This document shows positions 25,647 through 34,411 of a DNA stretch of 64,000 nucleotides, in pieces. How positions within the stretch are numbered: position 1 is the first letter of the stretch; each line of letters begins with the position of its first letter. The notes beneath the pieces are model-generated. The model was not told the DNA's origin and made no database searches. It saw only the letters and a list, made by a program, of their open reading frames with translations. A program made the translations under genes and the position numbers. Origin of the DNA: an uncultured Eubacterium sp. (GTDB taxonomy: Bacteria; Bacillota; Clostridia; Lachnospirales; Lachnospiraceae); contig CAKRDZ010000001.1 of the NCBI GenBank assembly GCA_934316845.1, forward strand, positions 62,001 through 126,000, given 5' to 3'.

Positions 25647-26240
25647 ATGGGAAAAAAATTGATATTTGCAACACACAATCAGGGAAAGGTTGTGGAGATC
25701 AAACAGATTTTGGGAGAAGGCTACGATGTATTTTCTCTCAAAGACCTTGATATCCATACGGAGATCGAGGAAAACGGAACGTCTTTTGAAGAAAATGCCA
25801 TCATCAAAGCGAAGGCAATCTGCGAGATGACGGGCGAGATGGTTCTGGCAGACGATTCCGGATTTGAAGTAGATTATCTGAATGGCGAGCCGGGAATCTA
25901 TTCGGCGCGTTATCTCGGCGAGGATACGTCGTATGACATCAAAAATGCCGACCTTCTCAAGCGCTGTGAAGGGGTGCCGGAAGAACAACGCGATGCGCGT
26001 TTTGTCTGTGTGATCGCCTGCGCGTATCCGGACGGCAATGTCGTAACGACCAAAGGTGTGATCGAGGGCAAACTGGCGCACGAACCAAAAGGTACGCATG
26101 GTTTCGGCTACGATCCGATCTTTTATCTGCCGGAGCGCGGCTGTACAACCGGAGAATTGCTGCCGGAGGAGAAAAATAAGATCAGCCACCGGGGCATCGC
26201 ACTCCGAAAGATGGTTGAAAAGTTAAACGAACAGGCATAA
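25647..26240 (+). CDS. rdgB: XTP/dITP pyrophosphatase (RdgB/HAM1 family)
   Basis: 197 residues. Hydrolyses non-standard purine nucleoside triphosphates (XTP, dITP, ITP) to monophosphates, keeping them out of DNA and RNA. Landmarks: IFATHNQGKVVEI, LADDSGFEVDYLNGEPGIYSAR and GTHGFGYDPIF, then ISHRGIALRKM. ATG 25647 is preferred because AGGGA lies 9 bases upstream; the ATG at 25638 touches that site. The next gene starts 15 bases later. Confidence 0.95.
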   Translation: MGKKLIFATHNQGKVVEIKQILGEGYDVFSLKDLDIHTEIEENGTSFEENAIIKAKAICEMTGEMVLADDSGFEVDYLNGEPGIYSARYLGEDTSYDIKNADLLKRCEGVPEEQRDARFVCVIACAYPDGNVVTTKGVIEGKLAHEPKGTHGFGYDPIFYLPERGCTTGELLPEEKNKISHRGIALRKMVEKLNEQA

Positions 26241-26254
26241 TGTGGGAGGAAAAA

Positions 26255-26746
26255 ATGGCAAAATACATTGTTTTTAGTGATTCACATGGCAAAAATGACC
26301 GGATGTACGATATCATCCGTCAAAACCAGGATCAGATTGACGGACTATTTCACCTCGGTGATGTAGCAGATGCTGCAGAGGACCTCAGCCTGATGGTCAA
26401 AGGCCCGGTTTACATCGTTCGCGGAAACTGCGACACGTATTCGAGCCTGCGCACGGAAAATGTGTTCCGGCTGCACGGCCACCGGATCGCGATGACGCAC
26501 GGCCACAATCAGCATGTCGAACGCGGCGTCGATATTTTGAAATACTGGGCGCTTCAAAATGAGGCAGACGTTGTCCTTTACGGGCACACGCATGTGCCTT
26601 TTGTCGAGCAGAGCAGCCAGATGACAATCCTCAATCCCGGCAGCATTTCACGCCCGCGCCAAAGTGGATTTGAATGTACATATGCCTGGATGGAATTCCT
26701 GCCAAATGGCGAGATTTCCATTGAAATTGTAAAACTTCCCAAATAA
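26255..26746 (+). CDS. Metallophosphoesterase, YfcE/MJ0936 family
   Basis: 163 residues. Phosphodiesterase fold with all metal motifs: FSDSHGKNDRM, LFHLGDVADA, VRGNCDTYS, MTHGHNQHV and VLYGHTHVPF. Family members act on generic phosphodiesters; the natural substrate is unknown. ATG 26255 has GGGAGGA 5 bases before it. Downstream of rdgB as is common in Firmicutes. Confidence 0.93.
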   Translation: MAKYIVFSDSHGKNDRMYDIIRQNQDQIDGLFHLGDVADAAEDLSLMVKGPVYIVRGNCDTYSSLRTENVFRLHGHRIAMTHGHNQHVERGVDILKYWALQNEADVVLYGHTHVPFVEQSSQMTILNPGSISRPRQSGFECTYAWMEFLPNGEISIEIVKLPK

Positions 26747-26770
26747 GCAATCAAAAAATAGAAAACGAAA

Positions 26771-26812
26771 TTACAAAACAAAATTTCAAAACAAAGTTAC
26801 AAAACAAAATTT
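26771..26812. repeat. Short A-rich direct repeat
   Basis: TTACAAAACAAAATTT occurs at 26771-26786 and 26797-26812 (period 26) just before the next gene. Confidence 0.7.
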
Positions 26813-26838
26813 GAATGAAAATTGAAAGGAAAATAATT

Positions 26839-27321
26839 ATGTTAAAGAAAATGTTACTTGTCGGACTGATCTCAATGGTTCCGATCATTGAACTTCGTGG
26901 AGCAATCCCTTACGCTGTACTCTGGGATGCACAGCCGCTCTGGCTTGCCATTCTCATTGCCGTGATCGGAAACATGATCCCGGTGCCATTCATCTACCTG
27001 TTTGCAAGAAAAGTCCTCGTCTGGGGAGCGGACAAGCCTATAATCGGCAAGTTCTTTAGCTTCTGCCTCGAAAAAGGCGAAAAAGGTGGTAGAAAACTGC
27101 AGGAGAAAGCAGGACAAGGTCTGTTTATAGCACTTCTCTTGTTTGTCGGCATTCCTCTTCCGGGAACGGGCGCATGGACAGGAACCCTTGCAGCCAGCAT
27201 CCTTGACATGGGATTCAAAAAGAGTGTCCTCGCCTGCATGGGCGGCGTACTGGTGGCTGGAACGATTATGTTCTGCCTGAGTTTCTTCGCCAGAGGAACC
27301 TTTATGGCGCTGTTTGGATAA
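26839..27321 (+). CDS. Small multi-drug export family membrane protein (COG2426)
   Basis: 160 residues, four to five hydrophobic segments. Characteristic VPIIELRGAIPYAV near the N-terminus, then NMIPVPFIYLFARKVL, a cytoplasmic KGEKGGRKLQEKAG loop, and LFVGIPLPGTGAWTGTLAAS. This is the Sm_multidrug_ex (PF06695-type) family, named on little evidence; the transported substrate is unknown. ATG 26839 is chosen for the GAAAGGA site 8 bases upstream. Confidence 0.85.
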   Translation: MLKKMLLVGLISMVPIIELRGAIPYAVLWDAQPLWLAILIAVIGNMIPVPFIYLFARKVLVWGADKPIIGKFFSFCLEKGEKGGRKLQEKAGQGLFIALLLFVGIPLPGTGAWTGTLAASILDMGFKKSVLACMGGVLVAGTIMFCLSFFARGTFMALFG

Positions 27322-27383
27322 GGGTGGCTGTAATTATGAGATTATTGTGGGTGAAAATAGTTTGAAAAAAATGAAAAAAACTA

Positions 27384-27412
27384 TTGACAAAAAGGCAGAC
27401 ACCATATATAAT
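27384..27412 (+). promoter_or_regulatory. tRNA-Val/tRNA-Met promoter
   Basis: TTGACA (27384-27389), 17-base spacer, TATAAT (27407-27412): a perfect consensus. Confidence 0.9.
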
Positions 27413-27447
27413 AGTCAATGGTGCTGCTGATAAGCGATACACCAAAT

Positions 27448-27520
27448 GGGATCTTAGCTCAGCTGGGAGAGCATCTGCCTTACAAGCAGAGGGTCACAGG
27501 TTCGAGCCCTGTAGGTCCCA
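27448..27520 (+). tRNA. tRNA-Val (anticodon TAC)
   Basis: Acceptor GGGATCT/AGGTCCC, anticodon stem TCTGC/GCAGA around CTTACAA (anticodon TAC), T-arm ACAGGTTCGAGCCCTGT. CCA not encoded. Confidence 0.95.
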
Positions 27521-27551
27521 TTTATCACTAAAAAGCAGCTTCACAATATAT

Positions 27552-27625
27552 GGCGGGATAGCTCAGTTGGCGAGAGCACACGGTTCATACCCGTGGTGTC
27601 GGGGGTTCAAATCCCTTTCCCGCTA
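27552..27625 (+). tRNA. tRNA-Met, elongator type (anticodon CAT)
   Basis: Acceptor GGCGGGA with TCCCGCT (first pair G-U), anticodon stem ACGG/CCGT around TTCATAC (anticodon CAT), T-arm CGGGGGTTCAAATCCCT. The G1 with a paired acceptor end is an elongator feature. CCA not encoded. Confidence 0.93.
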
Positions 27626-27628
27626 CTA

Positions 27629-27658
27629 AAAAAGAATGTTGAAAGACATTCTTTTTTT
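27629..27658 (+). terminator. tRNA-Val/Met terminator
   Basis: AAAGAATG pairs with CATTCTTT, followed by TTTT. Confidence 0.9.
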
Positions 27659-27699
27659 GTGCGCAAAAAGGAGTAACTGATTTGAGAGGAGTCGCACGA

Positions 27700-28628
27700 A
27701 AAGGCAACGAAATCAAGAGAAACCATCCATCTACGTTGCCTTTTCCCCAGCCAACAAGCCCCAAAGGCAACGAAAAAAGAAGAAACCATCCATTTACGTT
27801 GCCTTTCCCGCGCTGGAGAAGCCCCAAAGGCAACGAAAAAAGAAGAAACCATCCATCTACGTTGCCTTTTCCCTGCTGGAGAAGTCCCAAAGGCAACGAA
27901 AAAAGAAGAAACCATCAATCTAGGTTGCCTTTCCCGCGCTGGAGAAGCCCCAAAGGCAACGAAAACGAGAGAAACCATCAATCTAGGTTGCCTTTCCCGC
28001 GCTGGAGAAGCCCCAAAGGCAACGAAATCAAGACAAACCATCCATTTACGTTGCCTTTCCCGCGCCGCCTAAGCCCCAAAGGCAACGAAATCAAGAGAAA
28101 CCATCTATCTACGTTGCCTTTTCCGCGCTGGAGAAGCCCCAAAGGCAACGAAATTAAGAGAAACCACCCATCTACGTTGCCTTTCCCGCGCTGGAGAAGC
28201 CTCAAAGGCAACGAAAAAAGAAGAAACCATCCATTTACGTTGCCTTTCCCGCACTGGAGAAGCCCCAAAGGCAACGAAATCAAGAGAAACCATCCATTTA
28301 CGTTGCCTTTCCCGCGCCACCTAAGCCCCAAAGGCAACGAAATCAAGAGAAACCATCCATTTACGTTGCCTTTTCCCCAGCCAACAAGCCTCAAAGGCAA
28401 CGAAATTGAGAGGAAAAGTCCATCTATGTTGCCTTTTCCCTGCTGGAGAAGCCCCAAAGGCAACGAAATTGAGAGAAACAATCCATCTACGTTGCCTTTT
28501 GCACGCCGCCCAAGCCCCAAAGGCAACGAAATCAAGAGAAACAATCCATCTACGTTGCCTTTTGCACGCCGCCCAAGCTCCAAAGGCAGCCAAAAAAGAA
28601 GAAACCCTCCATCCCCCAGGCTGCCTCT
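27700..28628. repeat. Array of fifteen 63-bp repeats with internal inverted repeats
   Basis: AAAGGCAACG begins at 27700, 27763, 27826 and every 63 bases to 28582 (15 units, no length drift). Each unit is AAAGGCAACG, a 24-base A-rich spacer (GAAACCATCCAT core), CGTTGCCTTT, and a 19-base GC-rich linker. The arms form a 10-bp stem. The linkers come in at least five variants. In unit 15 the arms change together to GGCAGCC/GGCTGCC. A long frame with KGNEIKRNHP repeats runs through it from TTG 27682, preceded by AAGGAG, but changes between units are not biased to third codon positions and another strand is equally open, so I do not call a protein. I do not recognise the repeat. Confidence 0.92.
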
Positions 28629-28681
28629 AACTCCAACTCCACCCCAAAAACAGGAAAAGCCATCCAAACTCCCAAAACCTC

Positions 28682-28710
28682 TTGAATCTTCCCCGCTTTT
28701 TTGTTATCAT
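28682..28710 (+). promoter_or_regulatory. ispF promoter
   Basis: TTGAAT (28682-28687), 17-base spacer, TATCAT (28705-28710), just after the repeat array, so ispF does not need read-through from it. Confidence 0.6.
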
Positions 28711-28768
28711 GTAACTATTCAGGTATGGTTGCGATTTTGTAAAAAGATAAGTACTAGGAGGCATGCAT

Positions 28769-29236
28769 ATGCGGATTGGAATGGGTTATGACGTACATCG
28801 TCTGGTCGAAGAGCGTGAATTGATCATAGGGGGAGAAAAAATAGAATACGAGTATGGGCTGCTGGGACATTCGGACGCAGATGTGCTGCTTCATGCGGTG
28901 ATGGATGCCTTGCTGGGAGCGGCGGCACTCGGCGACATCGGGACACATTTTCCGGATAGCGATGAGCGGTACAGAGGCATATCCAGCCTGCGGCTGCTGG
29001 CGTATGTGGATCAGTTGCTGGAAGAAAATGGATATTCGGTGGGAAACATCGACGCGACGATCATTGCGCAAAAGCCGAAAATGGCGCCGTATATTCCGAA
29101 GATGCGGGAAAATATTGCATCGACACTTGGACTGGAATTAAACCGGGTCAATGTAAAAGCGACGACAGAAGAGGGGCTGGGATTTACCGGAAGCGGCGAA
29201 GGGATTTCGGCGCAGGCGGTATGCATTTTAGAATGA
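28769..29236 (+). CDS. ispF: 2-C-methyl-D-erythritol 2,4-cyclodiphosphate synthase
   Basis: 155 residues, normal size. Makes MEcPP from CDP-ME 2-phosphate in the non-mevalonate isoprenoid pathway. Motifs: IGMGYDVHRL (metal ligands), LLGHSDADVLLHAVMDALLG, GDIGTHFPDSD and VNVKATTEEGLGFTGSGEG. ATG 28769 lies 7 bases after AGGAGG; the ATG at 28763 is too close. Confidence 0.97.
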   Translation: MRIGMGYDVHRLVEERELIIGGEKIEYEYGLLGHSDADVLLHAVMDALLGAAALGDIGTHFPDSDERYRGISSLRLLAYVDQLLEENGYSVGNIDATIIAQKPKMAPYIPKMRENIASTLGLELNRVNVKATTEEGLGFTGSGEGISAQAVCILE

Positions 29237-29254
29237 CAGCAAAGGAGCCTGACT

Positions 29255-30115
29255 ATGAACCATAGGCAATTGTGGAAAAAAATATTTGGCGACAACGACG
29301 CTTATATTGATTTCTATTTTAAAGAAAGAGCGGATCATACCGTGGTATATTCGAAATACGAAGGACATGATCTGGTCAGCATGATATTTTTCAATTATTA
29401 CACACTGGTGATCGAAGGAGAAAAAGTGAAATGCCCTTATATAGAGGGGGTTGCGACAGCGCCGGAATGGCGTCACAGAGGATTTATGAAGACGCTTCTT
29501 TACCAGGGCATGATGGACGCAAGAAACGAGGGGGCGCCGTATGCGTTCCTTTCGCCGGCAAATGTGGAAATATATAAACCGTTCGGGTTTGAGGGCGTTT
29601 ATTACCGCAAGCAGATTGAGGTGAAGGGCAGACGCCATCGCTGGTATCAGGCCGGATCCTTTTCCCATCTAGACATTCAGCTCAAAGAGCGGGCGGTAGA
29701 ATTTGTCAATGCCCAGCTGTATGCGAGTGAATTTAACGCGTATATATACCGCGACGTCCGATATTATGATACTTTGATGAAAGAGACGAAGACGCTTGGC
29801 GGAAAAGTAGTGGTTCTGCGGAACGAATTCATGATCCACGGTGTTGCCGTGCTGACACATGAAGAAGACAGGTACGAGGTGCAGGAAATGATCTGCGCGC
29901 CGGAGGATGCTGTAAAAGTGGTGGAGTCACTGCGGCATTATCTTGGAGTTAGCGAAGACGAACCTGTGCTTTTTGAAGATGGGTATTTTTTACAGGATGT
30001 AAAAGGGGAAGGTGTTGCCGTACGGCTGACGGAAAAGCCGTATATTATGGCGCGGGCGCTGACGGACGATGGCGACGCTCAAAAATTGAACTGGTACATT
30101 AACGATATAACATAA
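29255..30115 (+). CDS. GNAT-family N-acetyltransferase, two-domain Eis-like
   Basis: 286 residues. The first 150 hold a GNAT fold with the acetyl-CoA loop VATAPEWRHRGFMKTLL (R/QxxGxG/A-like RHRGFM) and YAFLSPANVEIYKPFGFEG. The second half (SFSHLDIQLKERAVEFVN to the end) is a C-terminal domain like those of Eis/GNAT_acetyltr proteins. Substrate unknown. Lies between ispF (18-base gap) and rlmB in a likely shared transcript. AAAGGAG is upstream of the ATG. Confidence 0.8.
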   Translation: MNHRQLWKKIFGDNDAYIDFYFKERADHTVVYSKYEGHDLVSMIFFNYYTLVIEGEKVKCPYIEGVATAPEWRHRGFMKTLLYQGMMDARNEGAPYAFLSPANVEIYKPFGFEGVYYRKQIEVKGRRHRWYQAGSFSHLDIQLKERAVEFVNAQLYASEFNAYIYRDVRYYDTLMKETKTLGGKVVVLRNEFMIHGVAVLTHEEDRYEVQEMICAPEDAVKVVESLRHYLGVSEDEPVLFEDGYFLQDVKGEGVAVRLTEKPYIMARALTDDGDAQKLNWYINDIT

Positions 30116-30185
30116 AGATGGTTTCGACGACCTGCCGCCGAGTGGAAGTGAGGGGCAGCACGTATTAGTACGAGAGGAGACAAAG

Positions 30186-30935
30186 ATGGAAAAACAGGAA
30201 AATGAACTGCGCCTGGAAGGACGCCACAGCGTCATGGAAGCATTTCGCGCAGGACAATTGATAGAACGATTATTTGTATTAAAAGGCTGCCAGGACGGCC
30301 CGGTTCTGAGCATTTTGCGTGAGGCAAAAAAAGCGGGCGTTATGGTGGATTTTGTGCCAAAAGAACGGCTGGATCATATGAGCGAGACCGGGAAACATCA
30401 GGGCGTAATCGCGAATCTGTCCGCATTTCGCTACAGCACGGTGGAAGATATGTTTGCACTGGCGGAAAAACGAGGAGAAGATCCGTTCTTCTTCCTTTTG
30501 GATGGGATAGAGGATCCGCATAATCTGGGAGCGATCATTCGTACTGCCAACCTGGCAGGGGCGCATGGGGTTATCATACCAAAACGCCGCGCCGTTGGCT
30601 TGACGGCGACCGTAGTCAAAGCGTCTGCCGGTGCGATCCATTATACGCCGGTGGCAAAAGTAACCAATCTTTCCGCGGAGATGGAACGGCTGAAAGAACG
30701 TGGTTTGTGGTTTGTCTGCGCCGATATGGACGGCGAGATCATGTACCGCAACAATCTCAAAGGACCGATCGGACTTGTAATCGGAAACGAGGGAGCCGGC
30801 GTGTCGCAGCTGGTGCGAAAACACTGTGATTACGTGGCGAGTATCCCGATGGCGGGAGATATCGATTCTTTAAATGCATCCGTGGCAGCGGGCGTGCTGG
30901 CGTATGAGATTGTGCGCCAGAGAAAGGGATTTTGA
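30186..30935 (+). CDS. rlmB: 23S rRNA 2'-O-ribose methyltransferase, SpoU/TrmH family (RlmB)
   Basis: 249 residues. N-terminal substrate-binding domain (LRLEGRHSVMEAFRAGQ), then SPOUT domain: LDGIEDPHNLGAIIRTANLA (motif 1), GLVIGNEGAGVS (motif 2) and IPMAGDIDSLNASVAAGVLAYEI (motif 3). RlmB methylates G2251 of 23S rRNA. GAGGAGA precedes the ATG. The position just before sigH matches Bacillus and Clostridia. Confidence 0.95.
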   Translation: MEKQENELRLEGRHSVMEAFRAGQLIERLFVLKGCQDGPVLSILREAKKAGVMVDFVPKERLDHMSETGKHQGVIANLSAFRYSTVEDMFALAEKRGEDPFFFLLDGIEDPHNLGAIIRTANLAGAHGVIIPKRRAVGLTATVVKASAGAIHYTPVAKVTNLSAEMERLKERGLWFVCADMDGEIMYRNNLKGPIGLVIGNEGAGVSQLVRKHCDYVASIPMAGDIDSLNASVAAGVLAYEIVRQRKGF

Positions 30936-30941
30936 TAAAAA

Positions 30942-31562
30942 ATGCAGGAAAGAAGATATGATACGCTTACAGATGAAGAAATCATCTGCTGCATCCGTGG
31001 AGGAGACAAAGAAGGGACAGACTATTTGCTCGAAAAGTACAAAAACCTGGTGCGAAAAAAAGCGCGGGCGTTGTATTTGATCGGTGGAGACAATGATGAC
31101 CTGATCCAGGAAGGCATGATCGGTCTGTATAAAGCCATCCGTGATTATGATGCGGGAAAAGAGACCATTTTCCGCAGTTTTGCAAGCGTCTGCATTGACC
31201 GGCAGCTTTATAATGCGGTAAAAGGAGCAAACCGGCTCAAAAATTCGCCGCTTAATTCGTATGTTTCGCTCGATATCCCGATGGAGGCGCGCGGAAATGA
31301 GGAAAATGGTGCTCCAACGCTGGGGGAGATGATCGAGTGGGCCGGCGTATCCAACCCGGAAGATATCCTCATCGACCGGGAACGCGTGGGTAAGATTGAG
31401 CAGTACATCCGGCAGAATCTGAGCGAATTCGAGCAAAACGTCGTCAATCTCTACATTGAGGGGTTGAATTACCAGCAGATTGCCAAAGAGTTAGAAAAGA
31501 CGCCAAAATCCATCGACAACGCTCTCCAGCGGATCAAGAAAAAACTTATGGCATTTTGGTAA
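30942..31562 (+). CDS. sigH: RNA polymerase sigma-H factor (early sporulation)
   Basis: 206 residues. Sigma-70 regions 2 (LLEKYKNLVRKKARALYLIGGDNDDLIQEG, KAIRDYD, FRSFASVCIDRQLYNA) and 4 (LSEFEQNVVNLYIEGLNYQQIAKELEKTPKS, NALQRIKKKL). In Bacillus sigma-H drives entry into sporulation, so the organism is probably a spore former or descended from one. Starts six bases after rlmB stops. Confidence 0.95.
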   Translation: MQERRYDTLTDEEIICCIRGGDKEGTDYLLEKYKNLVRKKARALYLIGGDNDDLIQEGMIGLYKAIRDYDAGKETIFRSFASVCIDRQLYNAVKGANRLKNSPLNSYVSLDIPMEARGNEENGAPTLGEMIEWAGVSNPEDILIDRERVGKIEQYIRQNLSEFEQNVVNLYIEGLNYQQIAKELEKTPKSIDNALQRIKKKLMAFW

Positions 31563-31571
31563 AATTTTTGT

Positions 31572-31600
31572 TGACAGAAGCGTTATACTTTGATAGAATA
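31572..31600 (+). promoter_or_regulatory. tRNA-Thr promoter
   Basis: TTGACA (31572-31577), 17-base spacer, TAGAAT (31595-31600). Confidence 0.85.
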
Positions 31601-31627
31601 GTCCATGGATTGTTATTAAATGATTCA

Positions 31628-31700
31628 GCTGGCGTGGCACAGTCGGTAGCGCACTTCATTGGTAGTGAAGAGGTCACGGGTTCGATTCCCGTCGCTAGCT
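31628..31700 (+). tRNA. tRNA-Thr (anticodon GGT)
   Basis: Acceptor GCTGGCG/CGCTAGC, anticodon stem CTTCA/TGAAG around TTGGTAG (anticodon GGT), T-arm ACGGGTTCGATTCCCGT, discriminator T. It reads ACC, the specifier proposed for the thrS T-box. Confidence 0.95.
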
Positions 31701-31708
31701 TTAGAGAG

Positions 31709-31748
31709 AGGAAATGAATGGTTTGGATAGGCCTGTCATTTCCTTTTT
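31709..31748 (+). terminator. tRNA-Thr terminator
   Basis: AGGAAATGA (31709-31717) pairs with TCATTTCCT (31736-31744), then TTTT. Confidence 0.85.
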
Positions 31749-31792
31749 GTTTTATACGGAAATCGGAAATGGCTTACTTGGAGGGATAGATT

Positions 31793-33925
31793 ATGAAAGG
31801 TACGGCATCGCGAAGCCGGTGGGAGATCGTCTCATCGCACATATTTACATATTTTAACTTTTTAAATCTGGTTCTCGCAGGCCTGGTTCTGCTGTCCGGA
31901 CAATATAAAAACATGCTGTTTATGGGGATCGTGATTACCAATGCGGTGATCGGAATCGCGCAGGAATTAAAAGTAAAAAAAATCATAGATGCGTTGTCTG
32001 TAGTGACAGCGACAAAAGCGAGAAGACTTGTAAATGGGAAAATATGTCAATGCGAGATTGCGGAAATTCAAGAGGGCGATACGCTGAAACTCATGCTTGG
32101 TGATCAGATCCCGGTTGATTGTGAAATCCTTAAAACGGATGGCCTGGAAGTCAATGAATCGCTTCTTACCGGAGAATCCCTTGCCGTGCAGAAAAAGCAG
32201 GGAGATTTTGTGTATTCGGGAAGTGATGTGGTGGCAGGAAGTGCAGTTGCAAAAGTGCTGCATACCGGAGACGATAATTATGCGACACAGCTTGTGAAAA
32301 AGGCGAAGACAAAGCGCCGGGCAACCTCGGAAATGCAGGACGCGATCGGGCGTATCATTAAATATGTCAGTTATGCGCTCATCCCGGTAGGACTCCTGCT
32401 CTTTTACATCCAGCGTTTTTCGGCCGGCAACAATTTATCGGACTCCATCGTCAATACGGTGGCAGGAGTGATCGGCATGATCCCGGAGGGGCTGGTGCTG
32501 CTTACAAGCATTTCCTTTATCCTTGGCGTGGGGCGTCTGGCTAAGAAAAATGCGCTGGTGCAGGAGATGGAAGCGATTGAGGCGCTGGCTCGGGTTGATG
32601 TGCTTTGCCTGGACAAGACCGGTACGATTACGACAGGAGATCTGCAGGTCGAGAAAGTTGAGCCGATTATGCGCGACGGCAACGTGGAAGAGGTACTGGG
32701 CGTGATCGCGTACGCCTTTGAGGAAACCAATGCGACAACAGAGGCGCTTCGAAGACGTTTTACAGAGGTGACCGGGCAGAAGATCATAGAAAAAGTACCA
32801 TTTAGTTCAAGCCGTAAGCACATGGACATAACAATAGAAGGAAAAGGAAAATATTGTCTGGGGGCGCCGGAGTATCTGAGCGCAGATCCCAAGATCCTTT
32901 CCAGAGCAGAAAAATACGCCGCCGAAGGGATGCGCGTTCTACTGCTGTCGCATGATGGGCGTGAGAGCTACTTTATCATTTTGTCGGATATCATCAAGCC
33001 GGATGCGGCAGAGACATTTGCCTTTTTCCGGGAGAAAAATGTGCAGATTAAGATTTTGTCCGGGGATAACCCGCTGACGGTATCCGTCGTTGGAATGCGG
33101 GCGGGACTTCCGGAGGCTGCACATTATATTGACGCGCGGAAACTGCCGGATGAGGAAGAAGAACTGCAAAAAGAAATTGTCAGATATACTGTATTTGGCC
33201 GTGTGACGCCGGAGAAAAAGCAGGCGATCGTAAAGGCGCTGGAAGCAGCCGGCAATGTGACCGGCATGGTGGGAGACGGAGTCAATGACGTGCTTGCCCT
33301 GAAAGATGCGGACTGCGGTATCGCAATGGCGGCAGGGAGCGACGCGGCAAAGCAGATCGCACATATCGTGCTGCTGGATTCCGATTTTGCGTCTATGAGA
33401 CAGATCGTGGGCGAGGGAAGGACGATCATATCCAATATCGAACGTGTAAGTACACTGTATCTTACCAAGACGATTTATTCAATCCTTTTATGTGTCATTT
33501 ACATCATACTGGCAAAATCATATCCGTTTATCCCGATCCAGCTGAGCCTGATCGGGGGGACAGCCATCGGGATTCCGAGCTTTGTACTTGCGCTGGAACA
33601 CCACGAAGAGACGATCCCGCGCGGTTTCCTGCGAAATGTACTGCGTGTCTCGCTGCCGGCAGCAGTCTGTATGGTGGGAAGTCTTGTTGCAATTACGATT
33701 GTGGGAGAGTGGTTTTCCTTTTCCGAATTGGTATCGTCGAGCCTGCATCTGATCGCAGGAGGCATAGTGAGTTTTGGTGTGCTTGTGGCAGCCTGTATGC
33801 CGATGAACCGGGTGCGGTTTGGACTCTGTCTGACGGTTATCGGCATATTTGCCGGTGCAATCCTGCTGTTTCCGGGATTTTTCGGCATGGCACCGGTCAT
33901 GCACCTGATCATGACCCTTTTATGA
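31793..33925 (+). CDS. P-type cation ATPase, CtpE-like
   Basis: 710 residues. P-type ATPase with all parts: actuator TGES (LLTGESLAV), PEGL in transmembrane helix 4 (GMIPEGLVLLTSISFILG), phosphorylation site DKTGTIT and hinge GDGVNDVLALKDADCGIAM. The GMIPEGLVLLTS form groups it with Actinobacterial/Firmicutes CtpE-type (calcium) pumps, so Ca2+ or Mg2+ is a reasonable guess. The N-terminus starts at the first membrane helix, about 20-60 residues shorter than most members, though GGAGGG 6 bases before the ATG supports it. Its TGA abuts the stop of the convergent mrnC with no base between. Confidence 0.9.
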   Translation: MKGTASRSRWEIVSSHIFTYFNFLNLVLAGLVLLSGQYKNMLFMGIVITNAVIGIAQELKVKKIIDALSVVTATKARRLVNGKICQCEIAEIQEGDTLKLMLGDQIPVDCEILKTDGLEVNESLLTGESLAVQKKQGDFVYSGSDVVAGSAVAKVLHTGDDNYATQLVKKAKTKRRATSEMQDAIGRIIKYVSYALIPVGLLLFYIQRFSAGNNLSDSIVNTVAGVIGMIPEGLVLLTSISFILGVGRLAKKNALVQEMEAIEALARVDVLCLDKTGTITTGDLQVEKVEPIMRDGNVEEVLGVIAYAFEETNATTEALRRRFTEVTGQKIIEKVPFSSSRKHMDITIEGKGKYCLGAPEYLSADPKILSRAEKYAAEGMRVLLLSHDGRESYFIILSDIIKPDAAETFAFFREKNVQIKILSGDNPLTVSVVGMRAGLPEAAHYIDARKLPDEEEELQKEIVRYTVFGRVTPEKKQAIVKALEAAGNVTGMVGDGVNDVLALKDADCGIAMAAGSDAAKQIAHIVLLDSDFASMRQIVGEGRTIISNIERVSTLYLTKTIYSILLCVIYIILAKSYPFIPIQLSLIGGTAIGIPSFVLALEHHEETIPRGFLRNVLRVSLPAAVCMVGSLVAITIVGEWFSFSELVSSSLHLIAGGIVSFGVLVAACMPMNRVRFGLCLTVIGIFAGAILLFPGFFGMAPVMHLIMTLL

Positions 33926-34357
33926 TCAGGACGATTTTATAGCATCCAGTCCCCGGTGAACCAGTTCCAGCGCGCGCTCCATCTGTCCGGAAAGATAGAG
34001 ATAACCGATCAGAGCCTCGAAACCGGTTGCCGTGTGATAGTCATGCAGATTGGCGTTTTTGGCAACAGAATGAGGTTTTGCGTTTCGCCCCCTTCTATAA
34101 TAGGAAAGTTCTTCTTCTGTAAGAGTTTCTTCAATGGCAGAAAGAAGGTCGGCCTGCGCCTTTGCATTGACCAGTTTACTGGAACGAAGGTGCAGTTTTT
34201 TTACCGTGCCGGATTTCTCTTCTACGATCAAAGTACGGATGATGATCTCGTAGACGGCATCGCCGATATAAGCAAGGGTAAGGGGGGCATATAAATTGAT
34301 ATCTTTTGGCTCCAGTGAAAATGTTTCTTGTATCGCAGCCAGTAATGAATGTTCCAT
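33926..34357 (-). CDS. mrnC: Mini-ribonuclease 3
   Basis: 143 residues from ATG 34357 (AAAGGA upstream on the minus strand). A single RNase III-like catalytic domain with no dsRNA-binding domain; LAYIGDAVYEIIIRTLIV holds the catalytic Asp and ATGFEALIGYLYLSGQMERA a second acidic cluster. In Bacillus it matures 23S rRNA. In Bacillus and many Clostridia it sits by cysS, rlmB and sigH; here it is on the opposite strand, three kb from sigH. Confidence 0.93.
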   Translation of the reverse strand: MEHSLLAAIQETFSLEPKDINLYAPLTLAYIGDAVYEIIIRTLIVEEKSGTVKKLHLRSSKLVNAKAQADLLSAIEETLTEEELSYYRRGRNAKPHSVAKNANLHDYHTATGFEALIGYLYLSGQMERALELVHRGLDAIKSS

Positions 34358-34388
34358 AATAAAAATCCTTTCGTAATTGATAGATCTT

Positions 34389-34411
34389 GTCACCACACTA
34401 CGCTTGGTGAC
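34389..34411. other. Hairpin like that at 15111-15137
   Basis: GTCACCA and TTGGTGAC bracket CACTACGC; the GCTTGGTGAC arm is the same as in the hairpin before infC. It may be a dispersed intergenic palindrome. Confidence 0.4.

Noticed and set aside
27700..28628. CRISPR array
   Set aside because: Repeats are palindromic over most of their length and the spacers are variants of the same sequence; no cas genes are near.
27682..28791. 369-codon open frame with KGNEIKRNHP repeats (TTG start, AAGGAG upstream) and open frames on the other strand
   Set aside because: It is a by-product of a stop-free 63-bp repeat. Unit differences are spread over all codon positions, the tail runs into the ispF start, and the opposite strand is as open.
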